In this document: positions 1 through 7,805 of the stretch, one piece after another
Layout: each line of letters opens with the position of its first letter
Position numbering within the stretch: the first letter of the stretch is position 1
Assembly (NCBI RefSeq): GCF_040546585.1
Contig: NZ_JBEPOC010000001.1
Location: forward strand, 2,294,001 to 2,358,000
Direction of reading: 5' to 3'
DNA: 64,000 bases
DNA from: Marmoricola sp. OAE513
Lineage (GTDB): Bacteria > Actinomycetota > Actinomycetes > Propionibacteriales > Nocardioidaceae
Translations under genes and position numbers: made by a program
The notes under the pieces: generated by a model
Databases searched by the model: none
What the model was told of the DNA's origin: nothing
The model's input: the letters and a program-made list of their open reading frames with translations, nothing else

Positions 1-1
1 G

Positions 2-871
2 CTCGGCATGATGCTCCTGCGCAAGCCGTGGGTGCTCTGGCACCAGGACGTGTACGCCGTCGCGATCAAGGCCTTCGCCGGCGAGAAGCTCGGGCGCGGG
101 TTCCGCCTCGTCGCGGCGCTGTTCACCATCGCCGAGCGCTGGGTGTCGCGCCGCGCTGCTGCCGTGGTGGTCATCGCCGACTCGTTCGTCGACGTCCACC
201 GCGAGTGGGGCACCGCGCACAAGACCACGGTGATCCCCAACTGGGCACCCCTGGACGAGATCTTCCCGGTCGACCGGCACAACGCCTGGTCGGCCGAGCA
301 GCAACTCGACGACACCCGCACCCTGCTCTACTCGGGCACGCTCGGCCTGAAGCACAACCCCGCCCTGCTCGTCGGCGTCGCCGCGGCCGTCCGCGACGCC
401 GGCACGCCGGTGCACCTGGTCGTGGTGAACGAGGGTCCGGCCGAGGCGGTCCTGCGCGACGAGGCCGCTCGCCTCGACGTCCCGCTCACGCTGCTGCCGT
501 TCCAGCCCTACGAGCGGCTCTCGGAAGTGCTCGGCAGTGGCGACATCCTGGTGGTCCTGCTCGAGCAGGACGCCGGCGCGTTCTCGGTGCCGTCCAAGAC
601 GTTGTCCTACCTCTGCGCCGGCAGGCCGGTGCTGGGGTTCATGCCGGCTGAGAACTTGGCCTCGCAGCTCGTCAACGACGTCGAGGGCTGCGTACTCCCG
701 CCGAACGAGGGTTCATTGCCCGCCGCCGCGGCCTGGGCCGCCTCGGTCCTGGCCGATGACGAGGAGCTGGCCCGGTTGGGCAAGCAGTCCCGGGCGCTGG
801 CTGAGCGCGAGTTCGCGCTCGAGGGGTGCGGGAATCGCTTCGAGGAGATCTTGGTCCGCGTAACGTCTTGA
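2..871 (+). CDS. glycosyltransferase, WcaI/GT4-like (5' truncated)
   Basis: The reading frame is open to the window edge, so the true start lies upstream. About 289 residues are visible where GT4 enzymes usually have about 400. The visible part is the C-terminal Rossmann half: a YSGTLGLKHNP nucleotide-binding turn, then a VPSKTLSYLCAGRPVLG segment typical of the WcaI-like sugar-nucleotide site. It probably transfers a sugar onto a lipid-linked exopolysaccharide intermediate at the inner face of the membrane. The neighbouring polymerase and tyrosine autokinase at 4887-7629 support this. The acceptor and donor cannot be read from the sequence. It ends in TGA at 869-871. Confidence 0.8.
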   Translation, partial: LGMMLLRKPWVLWHQDVYAVAIKAFAGEKLGRGFRLVAALFTIAERWVSRRAAAVVVIADSFVDVHREWGTAHKTTVIPNWAPLDEIFPVDRHNAWSAEQQLDDTRTLLYSGTLGLKHNPALLVGVAAAVRDAGTPVHLVVVNEGPAEAVLRDEAARLDVPLTLLPFQPYERLSEVLGSGDILVVLLEQDAGAFSVPSKTLSYLCAGRPVLGFMPAENLASQLVNDVEGCVLPPNEGSLPAAAAWAASVLADDEELARLGKQSRALAEREFALEGCGNRFEEILVRVTS

Positions 872-931
872 ATCGTGGACTGTCGTCTCACGATGCAAGA
901 ACTCGGTTTCCGGGGCGTTGTCCGTTCCGCC

Positions 932-937
932 TAGGCT
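932..937 (+). promoter_or_regulatory. -10 box of the leader peptide transcript
   Basis: TAGGCT is followed after 6 nt by ATG at 944, the spacing expected if transcription starts at the A of the start codon. No convincing -35 element is visible. Confidence 0.55.
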
Positions 938-943
938 GATGCC

Positions 944-1021
944 ATGTTCTCGACCATGCTGACGAAGCGCCGTGCAGTGGACCACTGCCGCGTGCACTCG
1001 GCACTGTGTCCGTCGTTCTGA
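944..1021 (+). CDS. cysteine-containing leader peptide (25 aa), putative attenuator peptide
   Basis: A 25-codon frame starts at ATG 944 and stops at TGA 1019-1021. After a few residues it reads LTKRRAVDHCRVHSALCPSF, the pattern of the short leader peptides found before sulfur genes in actinobacteria (LTxRRAVDxxRVxSxLC). Cysteines are at residues 15 and 22. The -10 box TAGGCT is 6 nt before the ATG, so the mRNA is probably leaderless. A second in-frame ATG at 956 is possible. The peptide precedes the DUF4395 / sulfurtransferase / DUF1416 operon by 139 nt containing hairpins. Known mycobacterial polycysteine leaders act as cysteine-responsive attenuators, and the same role is inferred here. Confidence 0.65.
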   Translation: MFSTMLTKRRAVDHCRVHSALCPSF

Positions 1022-1086
1022 CGGGACGCCCCAGCCTCTTCAGCGGCAGTCGTAGAACAGGACTGTCCGGGCCTGACCAGCCCGCC

Positions 1087-1105
1087 GCGATCGTTGCGCG
1101 ATCGC
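1087..1105 (+). promoter_or_regulatory. hairpin between leader peptide and operon
   Basis: GCGATCG, loop TTGCG, CGATCGC forms a perfect 7-bp stem. A smaller GGGC/GCCC stem at 1068-1082 lies just upstream, so alternative folding is possible. This is the natural place for translation-coupled attenuation, but the fold is not proven. Confidence 0.4.
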
Positions 1106-1160
1106 ACGGCTCCGCGTCCCGCCGCCGACCGGCCCGTCAGTCCACGTCAGGAGAAAACCC

Positions 1161-1670
1161 ATGAGCACCACCCCGAACGAGATCGATCCGCGTGGTCCGC
1201 GGTTCACCGCGGGTGTCACCCTCGTGCTGTTCGCGGCCGTCCTGCTGACGGCCCCGAGCACCGCAGCCGTCGTGCTGCTCGCCGTCCAGACGGCGTTCTT
1301 CGCGATCGGCGCCGGCAGGGGCGTGCAGTTCACGCCCACGGCGTACGTCTTCAAGAAGCTGATCCGTCCGCGGCTCTCGGCGCCCTCGCACCTGGAGGAC
1401 GCACGGCCGCCGCGGTTCGCCCAGACCGTGGGCCTGGTGTTCACGGTGGTCGCCCTCGGCGGCTTCCTGGCTGACCTCGACACCCTCGGGTTCGTCTTCT
1501 CGGCCTTCGCCCTGGCAGCAGCGTTCCTGAACTCCGTGTTCGGGTTCTGCCTCGGGTGCGAGATGTACCTCCTGATCCAGCGCCTGAGGCAGGGCGCATC
1601 CCGCAACACCCACGCATCAACCCACGACTCCACCAATGCAGCAGCGAACAAGGAAGAAGTAACCGCATGA
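1161..1670 (+). CDS. DUF4395 domain membrane protein
   Basis: A 169-residue membrane protein with about four hydrophobic segments (roughly 18-35, 36-52, 90-112 and 115-140). It has a conserved CxxC in FCLGCE near residue 132. SD AGGAGA lies about 8 nt before ATG. DUF4395 proteins are regularly paired with rhodanese-type sulfurtransferases. The CxxC could shuttle thiols or sulfane sulfur at the membrane, which is inference. The stop overlaps the start of the sulfurtransferase in ATGA, indicating translational coupling. The Cys leader upstream suggests control by cysteine supply. Confidence 0.85.
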   Translation: MSTTPNEIDPRGPRFTAGVTLVLFAAVLLTAPSTAAVVLLAVQTAFFAIGAGRGVQFTPTAYVFKKLIRPRLSAPSHLEDARPPRFAQTVGLVFTVVALGGFLADLDTLGFVFSAFALAAAFLNSVFGFCLGCEMYLLIQRLRQGASRNTHASTHDSTNAAANKEEVTA

Positions 1671-2515
1671 GCCGCGAATCCGCACTCGTCACCGCCGACT
1701 GGGTGGCCGAGAACCTCGACAACCCGTCGGTCGTCCTGATCGAGGTCGACGAGGACACCACGTCCTACGACCGCAGCCACATCCGTGGCGCGATCAAGCT
1801 CGACTGGACCACCGACCTCCAGGACCAGGTCCGTCGCGACTTCGTCTCGAAGTCCCAGTTCGAGGCGCTGCTGTCCGAGAAGGGCGTCAGCAACGACCAC
1901 ACCGTCGTCCTGTACGGCGGCAACAACAACTGGTTCGCCGCGTACGCGTACTGGTACTTCAAGCTCTACGGCCACGAGGACGTCAAGCTGCTCGACGGCG
2001 GCCGCAAGAAGTGGGAGCTCGACGCGCGCGAGCTGACCGACGAGCCGGTCAAGCTGGAGCCGACCACCTACACCGCGAAGGACCAGGACCTCTCGATCCG
2101 CGCCTTCCGTGACGAGGCCGTGGCCGCCATCGGCGTGCACAACCTGGTCGACGTCCGCAGCCCCGACGAGTACGCCGGTCGTCTGCTGGCTCCGGCCCAC
2201 CTCCCGCAGGAGCAGTCCCAGCGGGCCGGTCACGTGCCGACCTCGATCAACGTCCCGTGGAGCAAGGCGGCCAACGACGACGGCACCTTCCGCAGCGACG
2301 CCGAGCTGAAGGAGATCTACGGCGAGGCCGGTCTCGACGACAGCAAGGACACCATCGCGCTCTGCCGCATCGGTGAGCGCTCGTCGCACACCTGGTTCGT
2401 CCTCAAGGAGCTGCTGGGCCACGAGAACGTCAAGAACTACGACGGCTCCTGGACCGAGTACGGTTCCCTGGTCGGCGTTCCGATCGCCCTCGGCGACGAG
2501 CCGGGCGAAGCCTGA
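1667..2515 (+). CDS. thiosulfate sulfurtransferase (rhodanese, CysA2/SseA type)
   Basis: A 282-residue tandem rhodanese. The N-terminal inactive domain covers about residues 1-140. The catalytic domain carries Cys233 in ALCRIGERSS, which would hold the persulfide during transfer of sulfane sulfur from thiosulfate to a thiol acceptor. ATG at 1667 was chosen because of SD AAGGAAGAAG and the ATGA overlap with DUF4395; in-frame codons upstream lie inside that gene. The pairing with a DUF1416 protein matches mycobacterial cysA2-sseC. It is probably cytoplasmic and serves sulfur recycling or cysteine metabolism. Confidence 0.92.
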   Translation: MSRESALVTADWVAENLDNPSVVLIEVDEDTTSYDRSHIRGAIKLDWTTDLQDQVRRDFVSKSQFEALLSEKGVSNDHTVVLYGGNNNWFAAYAYWYFKLYGHEDVKLLDGGRKKWELDARELTDEPVKLEPTTYTAKDQDLSIRAFRDEAVAAIGVHNLVDVRSPDEYAGRLLAPAHLPQEQSQRAGHVPTSINVPWSKAANDDGTFRSDAELKEIYGEAGLDDSKDTIALCRIGERSSHTWFVLKELLGHENVKNYDGSWTEYGSLVGVPIALGDEPGEA

Positions 2516-2811
2516 TGTGCGGCGCGACTGCCGGCGGTCTTTCCCTCGACGGGATCGACGTGGCCAAGGAAGCGATCATCCAGGGCCAGGTGACCCGGGG
2601 TGGCGAACCTGTCGGTAGCGCCTACGTACGTCTGCTCGACAAGACCGGGGAGTTCACCGCCGAGGTCCCGACCTCGGCGACCGGGCACTTCCGGTTCTTC
2701 GCGGGTCCGGGTGACTGGACCCTGCGGACGCTCGCACCGCAGAGCGACCCGGTCGACAACACGGTGACCGCCGCCATCGGCGTCGTCTCCGAGCTCGAGA
2801 TCGCGCTCTAG
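2515..2811 (+). CDS. DUF1416 protein (SseC-like)
   Basis: A 98-residue protein beginning MCGAT, with a beta-rich GQVTRGGEPVGSAYVRLLD core like a carboxypeptidase-regulatory/transthyretin fold. The family (mycobacterial SseC) is almost always encoded directly after a CysA2-type sulfurtransferase. Its biochemical role is not established. The start overlaps the previous stop by one base (TGATG). A strong terminator ten bases after the stop ends the operon. Cys2 is conserved in the family as I recall it and may accept sulfur, which is speculation. Confidence 0.88.
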   Translation: MCGATAGGLSLDGIDVAKEAIIQGQVTRGGEPVGSAYVRLLDKTGEFTAEVPTSATGHFRFFAGPGDWTLRTLAPQSDPVDNTVTAAIGVVSELEIAL

Positions 2812-2820
2812 CAGGACCTC

Positions 2821-2856
2821 GGACGCCCCGCCACCCGCTCGGGTGGCGGGGCGTCC
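2821..2856 (+). terminator. intrinsic terminator of the sulfurtransferase operon
   Basis: A perfect 16-bp stem (GGACGCCCCGCCACCC against its complement) with a GCTC loop. No U tract follows, as is common in high-GC actinobacteria. Confidence 0.85.
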
Positions 2857-2903
2857 GCGTGTCCGGACCTCGCGATCCGGTCGTTGGGCCCGCCCCGGTT
2901 GGG

Positions 2904-2909
2904 TAGGCT
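2904..2909 (+). promoter_or_regulatory. -10 box, leaderless gene at 2918
   Basis: TAGGCT followed by 8 nt and ATG 2918. The short distance implies little or no 5' UTR. Confidence 0.5.
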
Positions 2910-2917
2910 CAACGGCC

Positions 2918-3778
2918 ATGTCGGGCATCGATGATCCGGGGACGCCACCGGAGCTTCCGGAGGAGTACGCGGACACCTACCGCGATGCCTACCGGCGTGC
3001 CCTGGAGGACACCGGCACCGGCCTGCTGGACGAGGTCGCGGAGCCGGAGGAGGTCCTCGTCCCCGGTCCGACCGGAGGGTCGAGCCTGCGGTGGATCGCC
3101 GTCGCGGCGCTCGCTGTGCTGGTCCTCGTCGCGGTCGCGTACGGGATCGGGCAGCTGCTCGGGTCGAGCGTCGACGAGACTCCTGACAGCGCGTCGACGC
3201 CGTCGGTGCAGCAGTCTGCCGACGACCCTCCGGCGGACCCCGAGCCGTCCGAGAAGTCCGACGGGAATCCGGACCAGAAGTCCCAGCCGGCGGCGTGGGA
3301 CGGCGAGGTGGTCCCGGTGGCACCGGAGTCGGCAGAGGCGACCTGCACCTCGGACCCCGGCGTCGACTCGTCCAACGACCCGGTCAGCTACGACGTCGCC
3401 AACACCCTCGACGACGACCCGACGACCGCCTGGCGCTGCGACGGCTCGGCGCGCAACGAGTCGATCACGTTCACCCTCCCCGCGGGGACCGAGATCGGCG
3501 AGGTCGGCCTGATCCCCGGGTATGCCAAGACCGACTCACGGAGCGGCATCGACCGGTACGCCGAGAACAACCGGATCGCCCGGGTCACCTGGACGTTCGA
3601 CGACGGCACCGAGGTAACCCAGGACGTCGACCCGAACCCGGAGGATCGCGAGATCCAGTCGATCCGGGTCCCGCGCACGGCGACCGGCACGGTCACATTG
3701 ACGGTCGTCAAGGTGCAGAAGGGCCCGCGCAACACGACCGCGATCAGCTCGGTCGCGTTCGCCGCAGCAGAGAGCTAA
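2918..3778 (+). CDS. membrane-anchored protein with NADase-type glycan-binding (discoidin-like) domain
   Basis: 286 residues: an acidic cytoplasmic N-terminus of about 60 residues, one membrane segment around 66-90, a Ser/Pro/Asp-rich linker to about 145, and a C-terminal beta-sandwich. The last domain has the ANTLDDDPTTAWRCDG signature and paired cysteines typical of the NADase-type glycan-binding (discoidin-like) domain. It probably binds carbohydrate outside the membrane. ATG 2918 is preferred because a TAGGCT box is just upstream; an earlier in-frame start at 2843 would run through the terminator. The stop overlaps that of the convergent methyltransferase in CTAA. Confidence 0.75.
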   Translation: MSGIDDPGTPPELPEEYADTYRDAYRRALEDTGTGLLDEVAEPEEVLVPGPTGGSSLRWIAVAALAVLVLVAVAYGIGQLLGSSVDETPDSASTPSVQQSADDPPADPEPSEKSDGNPDQKSQPAAWDGEVVPVAPESAEATCTSDPGVDSSNDPVSYDVANTLDDDPTTAWRCDGSARNESITFTLPAGTEIGEVGLIPGYAKTDSRSGIDRYAENNRIARVTWTFDDGTEVTQDVDPNPEDREIQSIRVPRTATGTVTLTVVKVQKGPRNTTAISSVAFAAAES

Positions 3779-4707
3779 CGCTTGGTGGCGTAGACGTCGA
3801 GGACGATCCGGGGGACCGGACCGTACTTGATCGCGAGGTCGACCAGCTTGCTGCTCCGCTCCGCCACGCCCGCCGGGACGCCGAGCGACTGCATGTAGAG
3901 GGCGGAGTTGAGGCTGTACCGGCCGCGCGGCCGCACCTCGAAGGTGTCGAACCCGTGCCGGTCGAGCAGTACTTTGATGCTCTTGCGGGTGTGCAGCTGC
4001 CAGTGGTGCCAGGCGACCCGGCGGTCCACGATCCGGTTGAGGCGACCGCGGGTGGCGCGCAGGGCACCGAGGGCGAGGGCGTCGGCCGCGGTCCAGTGGG
4101 GCGTCTGCAGGAACAGCGTGCCACCGGGCTTGAGCAGCTTGTTGCAGTTGTCGAGCGTCATGTCGACGTCCTCGGTGTGCACCATGACGCACCACATCGT
4201 GAGGGCGTCGTGGATCGGCTCGAGCTCGAGCTCGGAGAGGTCGCCGATCTCGACGTCGTAGCCGTAGCGGGCCTTGGCCAGTCGCGCGGCACCAGCGTGC
4301 ACCTCGTTGCCCGCGACCGTGAACCCGGTGTTCTCCGCGAGCTTGAGGAAGGCGCCGTCGCCGGTCCCTACGTCGTACAGGCGGGGCTGGGCGCTTCCGT
4401 TTCCAGCGCTCAGCGCGAGCAGCCGTTTCGCCGTGTCCGTCCACGCGGCCTCCACGGTCTCGATCCGCTTCTGGTCTGCGTATCCGCTGTACTCCTCGCC
4501 GAGGTCGCGCTCCTCGGTCTCGACCTCGATGCTGTAGACGGGCGTGGAGAACTCGCGCCGCTCGGCCCAGGAGCGCAGCCCGCACGCGCGACAGCCCAGG
4601 ACGCTCCGGCCTGTCTTGCGCGAAGCCGGGTAGTGCAGCAGCCGCGCCGAGCCGCAGCCCGGGCACCGCAAGATCGTGGATTCGGCCGACTGGGTGGCGG
4701 CTGCCAA
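3775..4707 (-). CDS. class I SAM-dependent methyltransferase with N-terminal zinc ribbon
   Basis: 310 residues. The N-terminus has two Cys pairs (CPGCGS and CRACGL, roughly residues 15-40) like a zinc ribbon. A class I methyltransferase core follows with the SAM motif VGTGDGAFLKLAE near residue 110 and a KPGGTLFLQTPHW strand. Such proteins sit in sugar and exopolysaccharide loci and methylate sugar or lipid intermediates; the substrate here is unknown. The start is TTG at 4707 with SD GGGAG about 7 nt before it. A TACACT -10 box on this strand (4817-4812) implies a UTR of about 100 nt with a hairpin. Confidence 0.78.
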   Translation of the reverse strand: MAAATQSAESTILRCPGCGSARLLHYPASRKTGRSVLGCRACGLRSWAERREFSTPVYSIEVETEERDLGEEYSGYADQKRIETVEAAWTDTAKRLLALSAGNGSAQPRLYDVGTGDGAFLKLAENTGFTVAGNEVHAGAARLAKARYGYDVEIGDLSELELEPIHDALTMWCVMVHTEDVDMTLDNCNKLLKPGGTLFLQTPHWTAADALALGALRATRGRLNRIVDRRVAWHHWQLHTRKSIKVLLDRHGFDTFEVRPRGRYSLNSALYMQSLGVPAGVAERSSKLVDLAIKYGPVPRIVLDVYATKR

Positions 4708-4775
4708 GGAAGTTCTCCCTCATGTGGGCGTCACGGACGGACGCGGCCGCGTCGCAGCAGCCGGGCCCCCGTACT

Positions 4776-4797
4776 CCGGTCCGTCCCTCCGGACCGG
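4776..4797 (-). promoter_or_regulatory. hairpin in the leader of the methyltransferase gene
   Basis: CCGGTCCG and CGGACCGG pair across a 6-nt loop. It lies between the polymerase stop (4887) and the methyltransferase start, downstream of the TACACT box. It could be a leader structure or a weak terminator. Confidence 0.4.
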
Positions 4798-4811
4798 TGC
4801 CCTCCGGTGTC

Positions 4812-4817
4812 AGTGTA
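4812..4817 (-). promoter_or_regulatory. -10 box for the methyltransferase gene
   Basis: TACACT on the minus strand, about 105 nt before the TTG start. No clear -35 is present. Confidence 0.4.
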
Positions 4818-4886
4818 GGACTGCTGTGCCGTCGGAACATCGCGTTTTGCCGCTTTTGGGCACACGCGTCGGGAGGACGTCCGAGG

Positions 4887-6218
4887 TCAGCGAGGTGGCT
4901 GTCTCTTGCTCTGCGTATCGTTCCCGGCGTCGAGGTCGAGATCAGGTTCCGCACCCTCGGGGCGCACTTCTGGACGCACGTTGGCTGACGAGACCAGGAT
5001 GAGTGCCAGTGCTGCCCAGACGATCCGGTCGTAGAGCGTGGGCCCGATCATGCCGAACGCCGCGTACGACAGGCCGGCGTAGGCCAGTCGGTTGGGGGCG
5101 CCCGCGGTGAAGAGCGGTCGCACCAGGGCAGTCACCACCAGGACGAAACCCAGGAGGGTGATCACGCCGCCGCCGACCGCGACCTGCAGGTACGCGTTGT
5201 GGAACGCCAGGATGGTGTCGCCGCCCCAGCCGTTGCCCTGGACCGGATGCTTCCAGAACAGCGTGAAACCCTGGTCGAGCAGGAGACTTCGAGCCTGGTC
5301 CGAGTACTGCGCGCTGCTGTTGCCGCGGAGACGGTCGAGCACCGTCTCCTGGCCGATCGCGCTGAGCACCTTGTCGGCGCTGAGGACTGCGACCAACGCT
5401 CCCGACAGGATGACGTACCAAGCGATCGCCGACCGCTCGACGATCGGCCACAGGACGGTGATCAGCGCGCAGCACAGGAGGCTCGCGCGACTTCCGCTGT
5501 CGATGACCGAGTACCCGACCACACCCATCGCACCGACCACGATCCAGCGGTGCTTCGGGTCGACCCGGTAGAACAGGAAGATCAGGAGCGCGTACGCCAT
5601 CTGACCACCGAGCCCGTAGAAGTTCGGCTGCGAGGTCAGGCCGACCCCGCGACCCTGCACGTGCGTGGCGCCGTACCGGACCAGGCCGTAGGCGACGCTG
5701 ACGCCTTGACCCAGGACGTAGGCCCAGGCGAAGGTCTCGAGCAGCTTGTCGCCGGGGCGCAGGAGGTTGAGCAGGAAGACGAGGATCATGGTCGCCGCGA
5801 TGATCTTCAGGAAGCCGACCAGGCTGTCGACGATCCCCTCGGCCAGCAGGCTCGAGACGATGCCGCCGATGAACAAGATCCCTGCTCCGATGACGTAGAG
5901 CGGCGGCAGTGCCACCCGTCCGGAGCTGAGGAGCCGCGGGATCAGGAGGCCGAATCCGGCGACCATCAGCAGGTCCGAGGCGCCGATCCCGCCGGACAGT
6001 CCGAGGGCGTTCATCGGTGCCGTGAACATCCCGAGGACGAGGAGTCCGATCCCCATCTTCTCGGGTCCCACCGCGACCAGGACGGTGAGGCCTACGGCCA
6101 GGCCCACTGCGGCGACCGACAGCAACAAGCTGTTCGTGTACACGCCGAGCACGAGCAGGGCGAACAGGACAACCAGGCCGACGACGTTGGGGACCGCCCT
6201 TTGCAGGGCTTGGATCAT
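4887..6218 (-). CDS. O-antigen ligase / Wzy-like polysaccharide polymerase
   Basis: 443 residues with about ten to twelve hydrophobic segments and a hydrophilic periplasmic loop around residues 300-340. This is the layout of the O-antigen ligase/Wzy family (PF04932). The loop includes HPVQGNGWGGD, matching the family's conserved H-x(n)-G-x-G pattern. It probably polymerises lipid-linked repeat units on the outer face of the membrane. It lies 22 nt after the Wzz/tyrosine autokinase gene in the same direction, which fits joint control of chain length and polymerisation. Confidence 0.85.
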   Translation of the reverse strand: MIQALQRAVPNVVGLVVLFALLVLGVYTNSLLLSVAAVGLAVGLTVLVAVGPEKMGIGLLVLGMFTAPMNALGLSGGIGASDLLMVAGFGLLIPRLLSSGRVALPPLYVIGAGILFIGGIVSSLLAEGIVDSLVGFLKIIAATMILVFLLNLLRPGDKLLETFAWAYVLGQGVSVAYGLVRYGATHVQGRGVGLTSQPNFYGLGGQMAYALLIFLFYRVDPKHRWIVVGAMGVVGYSVIDSGSRASLLCCALITVLWPIVERSAIAWYVILSGALVAVLSADKVLSAIGQETVLDRLRGNSSAQYSDQARSLLLDQGFTLFWKHPVQGNGWGGDTILAFHNAYLQVAVGGGVITLLGFVLVVTALVRPLFTAGAPNRLAYAGLSYAAFGMIGPTLYDRIVWAALALILVSSANVRPEVRPEGAEPDLDLDAGNDTQSKRQPPR

Positions 6219-6240
6219 CGCTTCGTCCGTCCGCGAGGGC

Positions 6241-7629
6241 TCACGACTGACGTGACTTGTCCGGCCCGTAGCCGTAGCCGTAGCCGTAACCGTAGCCGTA
6301 GCCCTTGCCGCCGCGCTTCGGCGTCATGTTGACCATGACACCGAGCAGGTTGGCATCGACCTGGGCCAGACGTGTCGTGGCTTGCTTCAGCTGCTCCTTG
6401 GTGGTCTTGCCGTGGCGGACGACCAGGATCGCGCCGTCGACGTCGCGGGCCATGATCGCGGCGTCGGAGACGGGCAGCAGCGGCGGGCCGTCGATGATCA
6501 CCATGTCGAACATCTGGGAGACGCGGTCGAACAGCTCCTGGGCAGCGCGGGACTGCAGGACCTCGGTGGGGTTGGGCGGGATCGGACCGCTGGCCAGGAA
6601 GTAGATCCCCGAGTCGGTGTGCTTCTGGATGCTGTCCTGCAGCTCGCTGCGGCCGACCAGGACCGTCGTCAGACCGACCGAGCGCTCCAGGCCGAGCACG
6701 CTGGCGACCTTGGGGCGACGCAGGTCGCCGTCGACGAGCAGGACTCGCAGGCCCGTCTGGGCGAGTGCGATGGCGAGGTTCGTCGCCGTCGACGTCTTTC
6801 CTTCGCTCGGGACGGCACTGGTGATGACCAGGGCGCGCGGACGAGAGTCGAGGTCGAGGAACTGCAGGTTGGTGCGGAGGAGCCGGAACGCTTCGACGCG
6901 CGTCGAGTGGCTCCCCACCTCGGTGAGCAACGGGTGTCGGGGAACGTCCGCGTCGTAGGCGACGCTGGACAGGACGGGAGCGTCGATCGTGTTCTCGACG
7001 TCCGCGGCGGAGCTGACGGTGTTGTCGAGCACGTCCCGCAGCAGTGCCATCGCAGCGCCGATGACCAGGCCCAGGAGTGCGGCGACCACCAGGTTCAACG
7101 CCGGCTTGGGGCTGACCTGCTTGGAGCTGTACGACGCGGGGTCGGCGATCGTCGCCTTGACGGGCGAACCGCTCGGGCTCAGCTCCTTGGCGATGTAGGC
7201 AGTCAGCAGCTCGGCCTCGATGCGGGCGATCTGCTGCGCCTGGTCAGGCTTGCGGTCCTTGACCTTCAGCTCGATGATCACCGTCTGCTCGATGACGGAG
7301 GCCTCGATCTTGTCCTTCAGCTGGTCCGGCGTGTAGTTGAGGCTCGGGTCGACCTGCTTGAGCTTGTCCGCCACATCTGTCATCAGCGTGGTGTTCGTCG
7401 CGACCTGGGCGTACGACTGGACCTGCTGCGCCGCGAAGTACCCGGCCGCCACCGCGGTGCTCGGGGACCCGTCGTTGGCGTCGGCAGCGATGAAGATGCG
7501 CGAGACCGACTCGTACTGCGGGGTCTGGACGTAGGTGAACGCACCGCCGCCGAGCAGTCCCAGCAGGAAGAAGACGACGATGGTCAGCCAACGGCGCTGC
7601 ACTGTGCGCAGCAGTTCCTTGAAATCCAC
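6241..7629 (-). CDS. Wzz-type chain-length regulator fused to BY tyrosine autokinase
   Basis: About 462 residues. Wzz domain with membrane segments near 16-36 and 170-190, then a bacterial tyrosine kinase domain. It shows Walker A (SAVPSEGKTST), Walker A' (VLLVDGDLRRP) and Walker B (MVIIDGPPLLP). The tail is a GYGYGYGYGYGYG cluster of six tyrosines, the usual autophosphorylation site. It controls exopolysaccharide chain length with the adjacent polymerase. GTG at 7629 is preferred: it follows SD AGAAAG and lies about 37 nt after the start point predicted from the TACACT box (7678-7673). The longer GTG start at 7668 lies at or before that start point. Confidence 0.88.
   Translation of the reverse strand: MDFKELLRTVQRRWLTIVVFFLLGLLGGGAFTYVQTPQYESVSRIFIAADANDGSPSTAVAAGYFAAQQVQSYAQVATNTTLMTDVADKLKQVDPSLNYTPDQLKDKIEASVIEQTVIIELKVKDRKPDQAQQIARIEAELLTAYIAKELSPSGSPVKATIADPASYSSKQVSPKPALNLVVAALLGLVIGAAMALLRDVLDNTVSSAADVENTIDAPVLSSVAYDADVPRHPLLTEVGSHSTRVEAFRLLRTNLQFLDLDSRPRALVITSAVPSEGKTSTATNLAIALAQTGLRVLLVDGDLRRPKVASVLGLERSVGLTTVLVGRSELQDSIQKHTDSGIYFLASGPIPPNPTEVLQSRAAQELFDRVSQMFDMVIIDGPPLLPVSDAAIMARDVDGAILVVRHGKTTKEQLKQATTRLAQVDANLLGVMVNMTPKRGGKGYGYGYGYGYGYGPDKSRQS
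6267..6303. repeat. hexanucleotide tandem repeat coding the Gly-Tyr tail
   Basis: About six copies of CGTAGC/CGTAAC in tandem encode the alternating Gly-Tyr tail of the autokinase. Copy number could change by slippage without shifting frame. Confidence 0.8.
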
Positions 7630-7672
7630 GCTGAACTTTCTGATTCGTAGCTGGTACCACTCGACCACCGGA

Positions 7673-7678
7673 GTGTAG
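7673..7678 (-). promoter_or_regulatory. -10 box of the polysaccharide autokinase-polymerase operon
   Basis: TACACT on the minus strand. The predicted start point is near 7666. Confidence 0.45.
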
Positions 7679-7805
7679 TCGGACCGGGGCCGAGGGAGGG
7701 TCCACCGCCGCGACGCTGGTCCCGGCTAGGAACGATCATGCCTTGCGAACCTGCTCGATCCACGCAAAACGACCGCAATCTTCCGGATTCTTCCGCTGGG
7801 TTCGG

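Noticed and set aside
6267-6303. Tandem repeat as a possible CRISPR or minisatellite
   Set aside because: Six-base units without spacers, fully inside a coding region and in frame.
5199-6332. Long plus-strand open frames opposite real genes (also e.g. 14445-15482, 23978-25504 and 6382-7650)
   Set aside because: They are antisense to clear genes, rich in Arg, Asp, Val and Gly, and match no domain. High GC makes stops rare in such frames.
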